Made by a program: the position numbers and the translations under genes
The notes under the pieces: generated by a model
What the model saw: the letters and a program-made list of their open reading frames with translations, nothing else
Database searches by the model: none
Told to the model about the DNA's origin: nothing
Assembly (NCBI GenBank): GCA_964019695.1
Contig: OZ026519.1
Coordinates: 22,630,013-22,694,012, forward strand
DNA: 64,000 nucleotides
Source of the DNA: Loripinus fragilis
Lineage: Eukaryota; Mollusca; Bivalvia; Lucinida; Lucinidae
Reading direction: 5' to 3'
Part shown: in pieces, positions 35,201-44,004 of the stretch
Numbering within the stretch: position 1 is the stretch's first letter
How the letters are laid out: the number at the start of each line of letters is the position of its first letter

Positions 35201-38200
35201 CAGGGTCTGCACTGTTTGCTAAGATAAAAACAGGGACAGAAATACATATACATTATATTTTAGAAAGTTCAACCTGTGAGCCCTTAAAATACAAAGTGGA
35301 CAATCTCAAGCTTATTGTATCCAATGTGTATGAGAAAATCCATCCGAATGAAAAGGGTTAAATTTTGAAAAATAAAATGACACAAGATTTTGGCACAGTA
35401 AAACCTGTGTAAAATGGCCACTCTCAAAAAGACCACAAATTGGTTTTCAAGACCAATTATCGCTTAATGCAGGTCAAAAGTATTGCAGAATGCTCCTAAG
35501 AGCTTATCGAAAAAAGCTCTTTCCTGCCAACTGGTTTTTTGCTTGCTATGATGATAACCGGAAGTCATGTATTTTGAACAGAGAGAGGTTATCATGTCGG
35601 AAACAAGGCATTGTTCATTAATGATGTCAGATGTAAGCAAGTGGCATGACGTAAGGTAAATTTCCCGTCAATCCTGTTTTACTTACATTTTTGTACATCA
35701 AACGGTAGGCAGATTAAAACACAGCTTTTGTTATAACCCTCAGTATCAACCCTCTACCATTACCAGCCCTTGAGCTAAGCTCTCAGGCTGATAATGGGGT
35801 CTCGGATTAATGCTTCCGGCAATAACCAAAACTCTGTGTTATTATCTCTTAATGATATCCTCTGCTGGCTCAAATTAACTTTGCATGGATGGCTGTTGGC
35901 TGTGAAAATTGTTGGCTATTAACCCTTAAAGTGCCACCTATAATTTGCAGCAGACGACAATTGCAAATTTTGCCACTTTTTCAAAAATAACAAATAGGGC
36001 ATAATATTTCATGAGTATCGTCTGCTGGCAGGCGATTCTTATGTAATATGATACCTTATTTTTGTCGAAAAATTGGGAAAGATGTCGCAAAATTTGTCGT
36101 CTGCTGCAGTTGTGATTGGCCCTTTAAGGGTTAATCCAAGCAACAAGATCTTAGTCTTTCTGATTCTCATACCGTATGATAAGACTAAGAAATGTGTCAG
36201 TATGAAATGATGTCATCATGTGAGCATTATTATATTTGAAAAAGGGGCTATAACTCCTATAGTAACTTGTTCATTGTAACCAAACTGACTATGGAGAGTT
36301 TTGACCTGTATTTCATGATAAGATGCCTGTGTATAAAACATTTTTAAATTCTTTTCAGAGATATCACCCAGAAACCACTATTTTGCACAAAAATAAATTA
36401 AGTCTGTAACTCCAATAATATAAGTTGGTTTGTTTGAAAATGGCTTACCAGTTGAATTAGGGTTTTCGGGTGACATATTTTTCATTTTTATTCAAATTTC
36501 AATAGAACATTCTGCAAGCACAGTGGTGATCCTGATTAGACACTTTCTACAGCATCTGATCTGTGTCTCCATTCTTTACCTAGCGGCTAGGTTTGATAGG
36601 CTAGGTTTTATTCCATAAAATAGCACACTAGCAGTACTTGATTGATTCGATTCCTGATCTTTGCACCCTTACTTACTTCGTATAGGTTAATTATATGGAG
36701 CACATTTGGAAAAAATATTCCTTATAACTCTTTGCCTGCTAACGAAAAACTTTGTTGTCTGCTGATAACGTTTGCGAACAGTTTGGAACCAGTTCAGGAC
36801 TGTCGGTCCTGATCTGGATCCAAACTGTTCGACAGAAAAAATAATAATTTGAATAAAAAATTACCATGAAAGCAAAATGTTAATGCACCAGTCATTTGTA
36901 TCCACTGCTCCCCCACCTACTGGGAAGGGGGGGGGGGGGGGGGGGGGGGGGAGATAGTGACCCTTCGCTTTTCAGAGCCCTGGTATAAGCCCTGCCTTGT
37001 GGGGACAAGCTGATGGTAACAACCCTACTCTTAGCCTGGCCCTACACTACAGAAAATCTCAGCGGGTGCAGATGTCCCAATGTTATAACCCCTCACACAT
37101 CCCCGGCACTGCGGGGACAATAAAAAAATACTTGCCCTGCACCATAGCCCAGCTATTCCACCGCTATCCCTGTAGGTGGGGGGGGGGCGTGGATATAAAT
37201 GACTGGTGCATAAAGCTGAAGAAATTCAGTACATACAGCAGATCCTGACATATTCTTGAAGGACTCACAAGTGTAGTTATAACCATGCCAAGGTATTCCC
37301 AAGATTAGCTTGCTTTTACCCACACCAGACGCTATGTACTCATCTAAACCTGGAAATCAGAAACAGAGACCAATGAAAAAATCAAATAAGCAATTACTTT
37401 TCAACAGATCCACAGCCATATTTTTCATAAGGGTGTTTTTATTTTATAATAAGGCCAGAATTTTTTATTAGTTGATTTACAAACCCTCCTACTGTAATTT
37501 TCTGGAAAGTAGAAAAAAATTAAAATTTTATTTCAAAAATTATTTTTTTCATTTTATCCACCGACTCTAAATATTATTTGTTTGGTTAAAAAAGTTATAT
37601 TTTTTTGAGGTTCTGTCTTGGTATTTTTGAGAGTGACACTGTTAAAAGTGATTGTCTTGTCCAGATTTTTATTTTTGATTTGATTCTTTACGTCCACTCA
37701 ACAATCTTTCAGTTATGTGGGACAGTTCTTCCTGGGTTTAACCAGTACTAAGCTGGGATAAATGTGTCTTGCTCAAGGACCACAACGCAGTGACGCCGGT
37801 GAGGCTCGAACCCGCTACCCTTCGGTCTCGAGTCAAGCACTCTACCACTGAGCCACTGCGCTCCCGAGTCCAGATTTTTTAGGAGAATGATGAAATATAT
37901 AAAGATTAAAGTTTACCTCACTAGTTTTACTGTTTTTTTTCTGGAGATATTAAAAAATAAAATAAAAAAAGCTCTATAAAAAAAAAAAAAAAAAAAAAGC
38001 TCTAAAAATGACCAGTTAACTGGTCATTTTCAGAGCTTTTTTATTTATTTTTTTTCGTCCCCCCCGCCCCTAAGTCTGAAAAAAAAATCCCGTAAATCAA
38101 CTAATAAAAAAAATCTGGCCTAAACAGATAAATCAACAAACACAAAGTATGACAACTAGCCTATCAAAGTATACACTGAATATACTACAGTAAATGTCCA

Positions 38201-41200
38201 ATATTCAGTTATGAAAAAAAAACAATCTCTTGACATTCAAAGAGATTTCCAATTTGCACTAGCAAGTTTTTTTACTTTTTTTTTTACTTTTTTCTGGAAT
38301 GCTGGCACAAAGTATGGGCTAGATGCAATTTTAAGTATCCTCATGTTTAACTTTTTCCGCGCCAAATTTGCCAATTGGTCGATAACCACAGAAAGCCAAT
38401 GTTTCAGATATGTGGTTTGATCCAATGATGTGTGCTACCTTAATTTGCAACATATCCGTTACATGCCAACAAGAAGATAACATACACAGATGACCTGTTT
38501 ATGGCAAACAAACCCTGAAATTCCAAAAAAATCGCAAAAAATGCAATTTTCTCAATTTAATCAAGATGACATCATGTGGCAGAATGTCTACCACGTTTGA
38601 AGAAAATCGGTAAAGGTATGCCAAAGATAGAGAGTGAAAACCAATTTCTAACGTCAATCAAGGGCCGTAACCTTGTACTTATTTGCCAAAATTTTTTAAA
38701 GTGGCGGGGTATAAAAATTGTGTTTATCTAAATCTGTGGACTTACCATTGTAGAGTTTGCTGAAAGGAACAGTAGCCCTGGCTCTGCAAGATTCATCTGG
38801 ACAATAGGAATCAAAACTGTCGGCATTCAATATAAAGGCATCACAGACTGACCGAAGGGCTGGAGTGATCCCACAGTTCTTGTCATAACAGGGAGGCTTC
38901 CATGGCATTACACACAGAAACTGAAGATATAGGACTTAAGTCAAGACTGCGTAACAGAAAAATGATTTTCTTATTTCTCAACCAAAACATATGTTGTGGG
39001 TACTCAAAAGGACCGTCTCAATGAGACTGTTCTTTTGAGCACCCAAAACATATGCTAAAAATTATGGGTAAGAAAGTATTTACAAATTTACGCTAAAAGT
39101 TTATGCTTATCTAAACCTGTGAGATAGTTAATATATATTAAAGGATAAAGCAAAGAATTGGTACAAACACAAGTCTTTAAAGGATCTTAATTCTTTGAAG
39201 TTTGATGCCTGCTGTGTGTACTAAATGCCTACAATTTTCAGTAAAAATGAAAATTTGACAACCATCTTTAAATTCTTCACAGTTAAGCTCCCTTGACACA
39301 AGAACTTTATGATAGTGAAATCAGTTTTCCATATTGAATGATTTATTGGATGTAAAATGTTGAGTAGAACAATCAGTTTAAAATTAAATTGTATATTTAT
39401 CAAAAAATATTTGATTAAATATCATCCCAAACAATATTCTGCAGTCCCAAAATTCAGGACCTAAGCCCATAAAAATCTTTTTCTGTTGTATAAGGAAGAA
39501 GGTCTCTAGCACCAACCTCCTAAAAATATTTTTATATTCTGTGCTAGTTTTATATAAAATACATAAAGATTACAAGCAGTAACAGCAAATCCAGACAGAG
39601 ATGCATTCAAACCATTATGAAAGTTTCTTCTAAACCTGTTGTCAAATTATGAACAGACCATAAACATTCATTGAAGGATTATTAAGTTAACTGGCAAGCA
39701 CAAAAAAGATTTTAATACAACATGTATGTGTTTCTTTAACTTACCACACGATGTTGATATGCCAATGAAGTTTGGTTAGGGTAGGGGTAGGTTGATAACT
39801 CCCTTGAATATTTGAGAAATTATTTTGTAGGTAGTTTTCTCTTATCTTCATCAAAATCTAAGTTCATAATCTCTTCACAATAGAACCTGGACAAATAGTT
39901 TCATTTCCAACAGGTTCCTTGTATGGTCACATGTGAAGTACTTATTACACTTGTTTTGTGAACCAATCACTGATGAAGATTGAAATGAAGATAAATGAAA
40001 TCAGCTCTAAGGTTCTTTCAAAGGTTAAGAGTCAACTTTCCTATCCTCCATTGAATTTGAAAAGAATATTGGAAGATAATTAAGAGATTTGGAAGAACTT
40101 TCATAATGGTTTGTATGGGTCTCTCCCTGGATTAGCTGTATCAACTTTTATAGGTTTTTTCCTAAGAAAATGCTTTTACAGCCATTTTATAATAGAATCT
40201 GTTGCAACTATACTGTAGTTATAATTACAGGTGTTGCATTGATTAAGTAAACACCTAACTGTTCAATATATTGTGTCAAATTGGTCTTTTACAAGACAGC
40301 TAGAAGCATTTATACACAGAGCTCTCACTAACTGTTGATTTGCAGTCCTGAACTCCCAATTTTGGCGCTATAGGACTCCTATTTTTTGTAAGACATTATA
40401 TTGTTTGGTATGCTGCGACTCCTACTTTTTGGCAAAGAGGGCTCTGGGACTCTTGTTTTCAAAATCCTAGTGAGAGCTCTGATACAGGTAACTTTTAAAG
40501 TATATCTAAAATATGGCTTTATTACAAAACATTTTTGTGTTCAAAGCAATTTTCATCAACTTTTGTGATGTAAATATAATCTGCATGCTCTAAAATTTCC
40601 AACACTAGTTATTTGCTATAATATAAAAGCCTAGACAAGCAGTGAAGACCCAGATCAGACTGTTTCTGAAACAGTCTGATCAGACTCTTCCCTGTTTGTT
40701 ATTATGACAAGCATTATAAGAGTTCCAGCTCTGATAAGCAGCATTTTTTATTTTAGAACAGAAAGGGAAATCATCAAATGTGTTCCAAATTTTAGAACAT
40801 TTACCATACCACTAATCTTGGTAGTTCCAATCTTGTTTTGTTGATCACTTGAGTGATCACATTGGTTATCTGGTCAATGTGCTCCTCTGCATTATGACAT
40901 TCTCCAAGAATTTTCAAAAGATCAAGAGCTACAACATCAGCCGTATGTGCTTGTATATCTAGCATTAAACTGCCAGAAAAGTTTCCAATTTTAGCGCTGT
41001 CAGCATCAAATTTTAAGTCAAGGTCTCGAATGAAGCCGTATTTTCGTCCCTTAGAATGTGTGTAACAAATAAGTTCCTGGTTGTAGCCATCGCCTAGCTG
41101 TAATATGGTAGTGATGGAATCCCACATCCACTTCTCGTAGCCAGGGCTTCCATCTGTCGCTACAATAACCTACAAAGTAAAGACATAATGACATGTGATT

Positions 41201-44004
41201 TCCAACAATTTAGTATTTTGACAAGTGTAGACTCAGACCAGCCTGTGCAGCCTCCTTTAAATTTAAGCTTACAAACTCCAAATGATGCTAAGTTGGTAGC
41301 TTAACATTCATAGAATATTTAAGCGACTAATAAAGGCTCTGATCAGTCTGCGCGTATGCGCAGGCTGGTCTGAGCCTTTGCTGGTCGCACATACCACATT
41401 GTTGGAAATCTCATGCCCCGGCTCATATTTTACCCTTTGCCTACTTGGTAATTTTGCATGATTTTTTTTACATCTGCTGTCTTCTTTTTTTTTCAAATAA
41501 ATTCTTTCAGGAATACCATCAGAGTGACAAAGAATTTGGACCCAGATCAGACCCAGAAATTTGTTGGGCCTGATCTGGGTCCAAACTGTTTGAACAGTTT
41601 TTCATCAGACAATTAACCAGGTCAGATACCTCTTTATACTCCATTTTTTGTATTTTTATTTCGTGGGCTTCAACAGGATAAGACGTCTCTCGCTAGGTCC
41701 CAGACCTTTTTATCCCATAGGAGACTAGTTGGGCCCTCATTCCGAGAGAGATGTCATTTAGATTTGTTTTGTTGCTTTACATCCCAGTCAATGTCATGTC
41801 AGGACAATCAGTTTACCTGCTCAAACTTTTTTCATGGGCATATAGAGCCAGTTAAGCAAAATTTTTGAGTGTAAAATTGCTATTATTTTCTTATCCATCA
41901 GTTTAAACATGTGTTTTGGGTTCTCAAAAGAACCGTCTCATAGAGACGGTTCTTTTGAGTACCCAAAACATATGTTTTGGTTGAGAAATAAAAATAATAA
42001 TTTTCAGTTACGCTCTTTTATCTGGAGGCCTGTGGGCAAGCATGAACAAGGGGTTAACCAGTACTTCATGCTCATACTTTCGCTTATAGATGACAACAAC
42101 CCTTCTTGAATGAATCACCAGAAGGAAAGAGAATGACCATAGACATTATTTCATGACTCTGACCCAGTATAAACAGACTGGTCAGTGATGGAAATATAAA
42201 GATATAATGTCGTGGCTTCATTCTAGAGCTATTCAAAGCACTACAGTCAATAAACTTGATTCTGAACAATCATTGTCTCCGCCAGGATGCATTTTTCAAA
42301 TACTAACCTGTCTGATTTGAGCATTGTGGGTACATGTGACATATTTGTTTACCAAATGCATCACCAAATCATGTGATCCACCCGATTGTTTGATTCAAAC
42401 TGTTATCAATCTGCGTCATCATGCGTCACTGAAACCACTTTTTTGATCCAAAAATGTTTTAGTGTAGAAAATCTTATCATTGTTTCGCTAAATATTGTAA
42501 TAGTCCAATCATTGTTATTGTTTAGCTGCCAAAGGTTACTTGATGTCTCCATAAACGGATTATTTATAGCCAATCAGTGCTTGTTACTTTTTTAACGTAG
42601 TGTTTTGGGTAATGCAGACCGCACATTGACACAAACTCGACTTTTCAGTTGTGATGTGCCTTAGCAGACAGGTCGATTCTTTAGTATTGCGCCTGCCAGA
42701 CAATGCTGAACAATACCAGAGATTATAAGAAGTCAGAAGTTATTCCCAGTGTGCGAAGTTGAAATATTATAAGTAACAGTAAATAAAATTGAAGTTTTAT
42801 TATCTTTTTAGGTTGGTTTCCGGCAATTTATTTCTAAAAAGGTATTAAGATCAACATACATAAATATAAAAATATAACATGAGCATTAAAACAATTTAAT
42901 AAATATCAAGATAAGATATGATGAGCACACTTGACTGATAAGTAATATGTAAGACTAGCTAAAATAGTAAAAGAATTTGGACAGGCGTGGATATAGCATC
43001 CACACCCATGTATTAAAGATACTATAATGTTTCTGATCTAAAACCTATGGATAGCCATACCTCCAGCCTGTGAGCTTATAATAAATCTTAAATCTTATTC
43101 TTAATCTTAATCCCTAGACACTGCCATTTCTAATATACACACTACATTTACCACCGTACATTTACAGGCCTCCAGATAAGAGTGCATACTGGAAAATTAT
43201 TTTTCTTATTCCTCAACCAAAACATATGTTGTGGGTACTAAAAAGAACCGTCTCAATGAGACGGTTCTTTTGAGCACCCAAAACACATGTTTAAATTGAG
43301 GGGTAAGGAAATAATTGTGATTTTAGGTGCACAAACTATCCTTATCTGGACTTATGATTTACCTGTATGTCAATGTCTAGTCCGTTTATGCTGGGTCCGA
43401 GAAATTTCAATCTCCATGAAAGTCTGGGACCTGGCCTGGATCTAATCTGAGCCTTCTCTGATGATAAAAGCCTTTTTATAATTTCTGATTTTGCTAATAG
43501 AAAAATAAAAAAAATTAGCAGCCAGAGGAAGCTCGGGTTAGCCTTGATCAAACTTGTATAAGCTCTGGATCCCGAGAGATCATACTTTGAAGGAACAGAA
43601 TAACTGATGAGACTGTGTGAATGGTCTAAGCCTAAATGTGAGTATGAGGTTTTCTGGTGTATCAGTCCCTCAGAGATCAGCCCATTCCAATTCAATGCTT
43701 CTGTATAATAACTAGTCTAGAAGCTCAAATGCAAAAAATACCAGTTACAGTGTGTATTAAGTTTTAGACAGACTTGATATGTTATACCAGGAATGTATCA
43801 ATCAGTCAATGTTTCAGGAAATGTCAACAAAACGCATACCTCACGATCTGCATCACTCCAACTCGACACAGGCTGACAAAACTCCTGATTTTTACACTTG
43901 CAGGGAGGAATTAATGGTCGGTATGTAGTACGTTGAGGTGGATCTTCGCTGATTACAAGTGAAACATAAATCAAGCACGCTAAAACAACGAGACTGTTAG
44001 CCAT
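23081..44004 (-). CDS. CTBS: Di-N-acetylchitobiase-like GH18 protein, predicted membrane-anchored pseudoenzyme, 8 exons
   Basis: Joining minus-strand exons 44004-43840, 41169-40810, 38920-38746, 37349-37237, 34795-34598, 27071-26981, 26005-25859 and 23241-23081 at GT-AG sites gives one frame of 469 codons plus stop. Order: signal peptide (residues 1-19), Cys-rich N-terminus with CKCKNQEFCQP, GH18 barrel (about 56-370), transmembrane helix (about 417-440), 29-residue tail. CTBS hallmarks include ELICYTHSKG, PWKPPCYDKN, LILGIPWHGYNYTC, and YYQIWYED. Human CTBS is a soluble lysosomal exo-glycosidase that trims chitobiose cores. Here DGINIDIE is replaced by DVVALDLL (133-140), so the catalytic Glu is Leu140, and the MSYD segment is ADSFD. 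There are six Asn-X-Ser/Thr sites. A minus-strand AATAAA lies at 22885-22890. Loss of chitobiase activity and membrane anchoring are inferences; family membership is firm. Confidence 0.9.
23304..23482. mobile_element. Inverted-repeat element in intron 7
   Basis: Perfect arms gccatttgttgcc / ggcaacaaatggc around 23395, with outer arms ggcaatcgaaaatg and cattttagattgcc. It lies ~60 bp from the exon 8 acceptor. Confidence 0.6.
23790..23996 (-). mobile_element. tRNA-derived SINE (copy 6) in CTBS-like intron 7
   Basis: Same family, moderately diverged, between exon 8 and the tandem array. Same strand as the gene. Confidence 0.78.
24126..25905 (-). repeat. Tandem array of ~24 copies of exon 7's 3' end plus its 5' splice site (unit ~80 bp)
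   Basis: Read on the minus strand, each unit runs from the donor GTAAGTTCTGTTACATG through an intronic stretch. It then reaches CACCAGTACTCATGCTGG and GGAATGTTGCTG before the next donor. The unit at 25849-25905 is the end of coding exon 7, so the array is a local expansion of an exon-intron boundary inside intron 7. About 22 of 24 units keep GTAAG; two have lost it (cttaac near 24350, cttaaa near 25770). Many units are close to 81 bp and keep an open 27-codon frame, others are 75-80 bp, and three are truncated. No separate strong acceptor is evident in each unit. Confidence 0.88.
25859..26005 (-). CDS. CTBS: CTBS-like exon 7: end of the barrel and juxtamembrane stalk
   Basis: Residues 368-417. 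The acceptor is TGTTTATCAG and the donor GTAAGT, phase 1 to phase 1. GCVIYNGDD and SEMWSWL match human CLDYSGDA and EEMWEVL. Direct joining to exon 6 skips the usual IGMWNAN strand, including its active-site-floor Trp. Either that strand is lost or a ~21-nt microexon was missed. The last ~45 bases, encoding TSTHAGVKEERNVAG, are the founder of the tandem array in the next intron. A CAG|GTAGGA donor inside the exon is rejected because its phase would stop the frame at once. Confidence 0.72.
26026..26264. mobile_element. Family D MITE abutting CTBS-like exon 7
   Basis: Full-length copy ending 20 bp upstream of the exon 7 acceptor (gene orientation). The branch point of that intron may therefore lie inside the MITE. 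Confidence 0.75.
26828..26958. mobile_element. Family B MITE lacking its central palindrome
   Basis: The flanking arms (ccatcagtttaaac and acatatgttttggttga) are joined without the central stem, an internal deletion. The right end lies about 20 bp from the exon 6 donor. Confidence 0.6.
26981..27071 (-). CDS. CTBS: CTBS-like exon 6: conserved QIWYED segment
   Basis: Residues 338-368. The acceptor is TATAATACAG and the donor GTAAGT, entering in phase 0 and leaving in phase 1. GANDTYYQIWYED and SLATKYSVVVRYDLKG match human GHFHQVWYDNPQSISLKATYIQNYRLRG closely in length and spacing. NDT is a sequon. The exon lies 7.5 kb from exon 5 because intron 5 is filled with transposable elements. Confidence 0.87.
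27113..27578. mobile_element. Inverted-repeat element, family K, in intron 5
   Basis: Long arms (ttttccattcagtgctttta; ccaagctgatgcgagctgca) fold back around 27365. It begins ~40 bp upstream of the exon 6 acceptor. A second copy is at 33888-34347. Confidence 0.7.
27680..27867. mobile_element. Family A MITE in CTBS-like intron 5
   Basis: TA-bounded fold-back copy, slightly shortened. The SINE at 27885 lies directly next to it. Confidence 0.75.
27885..28062 (-). mobile_element. tRNA-derived SINE (copy 7) in CTBS-like intron 5
   Basis: It is flanked by CTACTTTTTGTAG (27872-27884) and a one-base-longer copy at 28063-28076. Part of the head near the B box is deleted. Confidence 0.8.
28716..28963. 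mobile_element. TTAA-flanked MITE, family C
   Basis: Same termini and interior as 29431-29675, including aagtcgtctgctgcaaataa. It lies only 470 bp from that copy. Confidence 0.75.
29022..29225 (-). other. Open frame inside CTBS-like intron 5, not recognised
   Basis: A 67-codon minus-strand frame (MAICQSDMETSEDF... to ...GMLSNVNAE) lies in non-repetitive sequence between two MITEs. It has no convincing acceptor and donor in a phase that would fit between exons 5 and 6. A 15-base stretch, gtggatgtgggattc, also occurs in exon 2. It may be a relic of an exon duplication or chance. Confidence 0.2.
29295..29745. mobile_element. Family A MITE split by a TTAA-type MITE
   Basis: TA-bounded ends match the other copies. 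The right arm is split exactly at a TTAA by the element at 29431-29675; removing it restores gaccttcattaagctacc. Confidence 0.8.
29431..29675. mobile_element. TTAA-flanked MITE (piggyBac-like), family C
   Basis: The ends are TTAACCCTTAAAGCGCC and its inverse, with TTAA duplicated, the piggyBac signature. The interior holds a hairpin of cagatc-type arms. Sister copies are at 28716-28963 and 35919-36134. Confidence 0.8.
29836..30000. mobile_element. Family B MITE
   Basis: Left end tctagataagaatg and an intact central stem near 29915. The right part is diverged. Confidence 0.68.
30060..33742. mobile_element. 3.7-kb TA-flanked inverted-repeat DNA element in CTBS-like intron 5
   Basis: CGGTAAATCTTGTATTAG at 30062 is inverted at 33716-33740, and TA lies outside both ends. 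Motifs of the form attagttcgtaca recur in the first 140 bp and the last 100 bp (subterminal repeats). The interior is GC-richer and CpG-richer than its surroundings and contains an inserted element at about 31380-32350. No transposase frame is recognisable, so the element is non-autonomous or decayed. Confidence 0.75.
31380..32350. mobile_element. GC-rich element with gcggatcca ends, nested in the 3.7-kb element
   Basis: The left end catgcgtgcgcggatcc is inverted at the right end, ctggatccgcgcatgg. The interior has repeated g-rich ggggtccggaccccc blocks and a repeated cttgtgattttccaggg / inverse pair. Confidence 0.6.
33888..34347. mobile_element. Inverted-repeat element, family K
   Basis: The termini gaaacttcataaacagagcc and its inverse enclose the same arms as 27113-27578. 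Confidence 0.7.
34379..34575. mobile_element. Family H MITE in CTBS-like intron 5
   Basis: Accagcctgtgcatcagcac / agtctggtcagc hairpin and the end ggaaaccctgaagacaggtt. It lies within 25 bp of the exon 5 donor. Confidence 0.6.
34598..34795 (-). CDS. CTBS: CTBS-like exon 5: loop between barrel strands
   Basis: Residues 272-337, 66 whole codons. The acceptor is TTTCAG and the donor GTAGGT, phase 0 on both sides. FNSICTLKQK continues the human DHVCTIAK segment, KCDVTGSRKKV matches PCSDAAGRQV, and GEYYQDHP and QQAPSLSGN match YKTIMKQI and QRAPYYNY. This is the most divergent part of the barrel. The sequon NET is present. Confidence 0.82.
34815..35010. mobile_element. Family B MITE
   Basis: Intact central stem near 34915, with ttgagaaataagaaaatga in the right arm. 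It starts ~20 bp upstream of the exon 5 acceptor in gene orientation. Confidence 0.68.
35394..35506. mobile_element. Half copy of family A MITE
   Basis: Left arm only, cacagtaaaacctgtgtaaa through gcagaatgctcc. The right arm is absent. Confidence 0.6.
35919..36134. mobile_element. TTAA-flanked MITE, family C variant
   Basis: The ends TTAACCCTTAAAGTGCC and GGCCCTTTAAGGGTTAA are bounded by TTAA. The interior differs from the other two copies. Confidence 0.72.
36883..37212. mobile_element. Inverted-repeat MITE with poly-G tract
   Basis: About 37 bp of inverted ends (atgcaccagtcatttgtatc at left) enclose a GC-richer centre. A run of 25 G lies at 36927-36951 and a shorter run near 37178. TTA/TAA next to the ends suggests a PIF/Harbinger-type 3-bp target. 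It ends ~24 bp from the exon 4 donor. Confidence 0.65.
37237..37349 (-). CDS. CTBS: CTBS-like exon 4: barrel strand with PWHGYNYTC
   Basis: Residues 234-271. The first two bases complete a Gly codon started in exon 3. LDEYIASGVG, KSKLILGIPW, and HGYNYTC track human NDYIKMSINPKKLVMGVPWYGYDYTC. Of two possible donors, GTGAGT at 37268-37263 gives the wrong phase for exon 5. GTATGT at 37236-37231 leaves phase 0 and is used here. A GC-rich inverted-repeat MITE ends about 24 bp beyond this donor. Confidence 0.82.
37450..38124. mobile_element. Inverted-repeat element interrupted by a SINE
   Basis: The ends ggccagaattttttattagt and its inverse near 38095-38124 are each flanked by TAA. The centre has an A18-rich run and the hairpin gaccagttaactggtc. 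The SINE at 37671-37867 sits in its left half. Confidence 0.65.
37671..37867 (-). mobile_element. tRNA-derived SINE (copy 8) in CTBS-like intron 3
   Basis: It is flanked by GTCCAGATTTTT on both sides and nearly identical to copy 1, so it belongs to a young subfamily (shared 'aaggaccacaacgcagtgac'). It is inserted in the inverted-repeat element 37450-38124. Confidence 0.85.
38746..38920 (-). CDS. CTBS: CTBS-like exon 3: central GH18 barrel
   Basis: Residues 176-234. The acceptor is ATATCTTCAG and the donor GTAAGT, entering in phase 0 and leaving in phase 1. FLCVMPWKPPCYDKN corresponds to the human TFDVAWSPKNIDRRCYN strand, and VCDAFILNADSFDSY to ACDFLFVMSYDEQSQ. The substrate-contacting MxYD segment is altered to ADSFD, a second departure from an active site. 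The stretch YCPDESC adds two cysteines not obvious in the human protein. Confidence 0.88.
38944..39121. mobile_element. Family B MITE
   Basis: Central stem ccgtctcaatgagactg near 39013. One end lies ~24 bp from the exon 3 acceptor. Confidence 0.68.
40319..40478. mobile_element. Short inverted-repeat MITE in intron 2
   Basis: The ends agagctctcactaa and tagtgagagctct type sequence enclose diverged arms (ggactcctattttt / ggactcttgtttt). Confidence 0.55.
40810..41169 (-). CDS. CTBS: CTBS-like exon 2: N-terminal GH18 barrel, with the degenerate catalytic motif
   Basis: This is the longest exon, 120 codons, residues 56-175. The acceptor is ...TTTGTAG and the donor GTATGG, phase 0 on both sides. 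VIVATDGS and WMWDSITTILQLG align with the human VFVFDVG and YDWSQITTVATFG strands, and ELICYTHSKG with ELMCYAHSKG. The active-site strand reads ADVVALDLL where active family members have DGxxxDxE. The two Asp positions survive and the proton-donor Glu is Leu140. The frame is open throughout, so this is a substitution and not decay. N-glycosylation sequons NFS and NKT are present. Confidence 0.9.
41188..41424. mobile_element. Family D MITE abutting CTBS-like exon 2
   Basis: Full-length copy, one end ~18 bp upstream of the exon 2 acceptor in gene orientation. Confidence 0.75.
41830..42030. mobile_element. Family B MITE
   Basis: Stem CCGTCTCATAGAGACGG near 41934. The change in the loop leaves the arms paired. 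Right end tttatctggaggcctg. Confidence 0.7.
43165..43362. mobile_element. Family B MITE with both termini
   Basis: The ends cctccagataagag and ccttatctggac define the family. Central stem near 43248. Confidence 0.75.
43840..44004 (-). CDS. CTBS: CTBS-like exon 1: signal peptide and Cys-rich N-terminus
   Basis: The ATG at 44004-44002 opens a hydrophobic leader (MANSLVVLACLIYVSLVIS) typical of a signal peptide. Residues PPCKCKNQEFCQPV follow, matching the CPCPEPELCRPI start of mature chitobiase. The exon holds 55 whole codons and ends at GAG followed by GTATGC, in phase 0. No upstream in-frame exon is needed, so this start is well supported. The 5' UTR and promoter cannot be delimited. Confidence 0.88.

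Noticed and set aside
37263..37268. GTGAGT as the donor of CTBS-like exon 4
   Set aside because: It leaves phase 1, which makes exon 5 run into a stop. The GTATGT 32 bases further on leaves phase 0 and keeps the family's next Cys.
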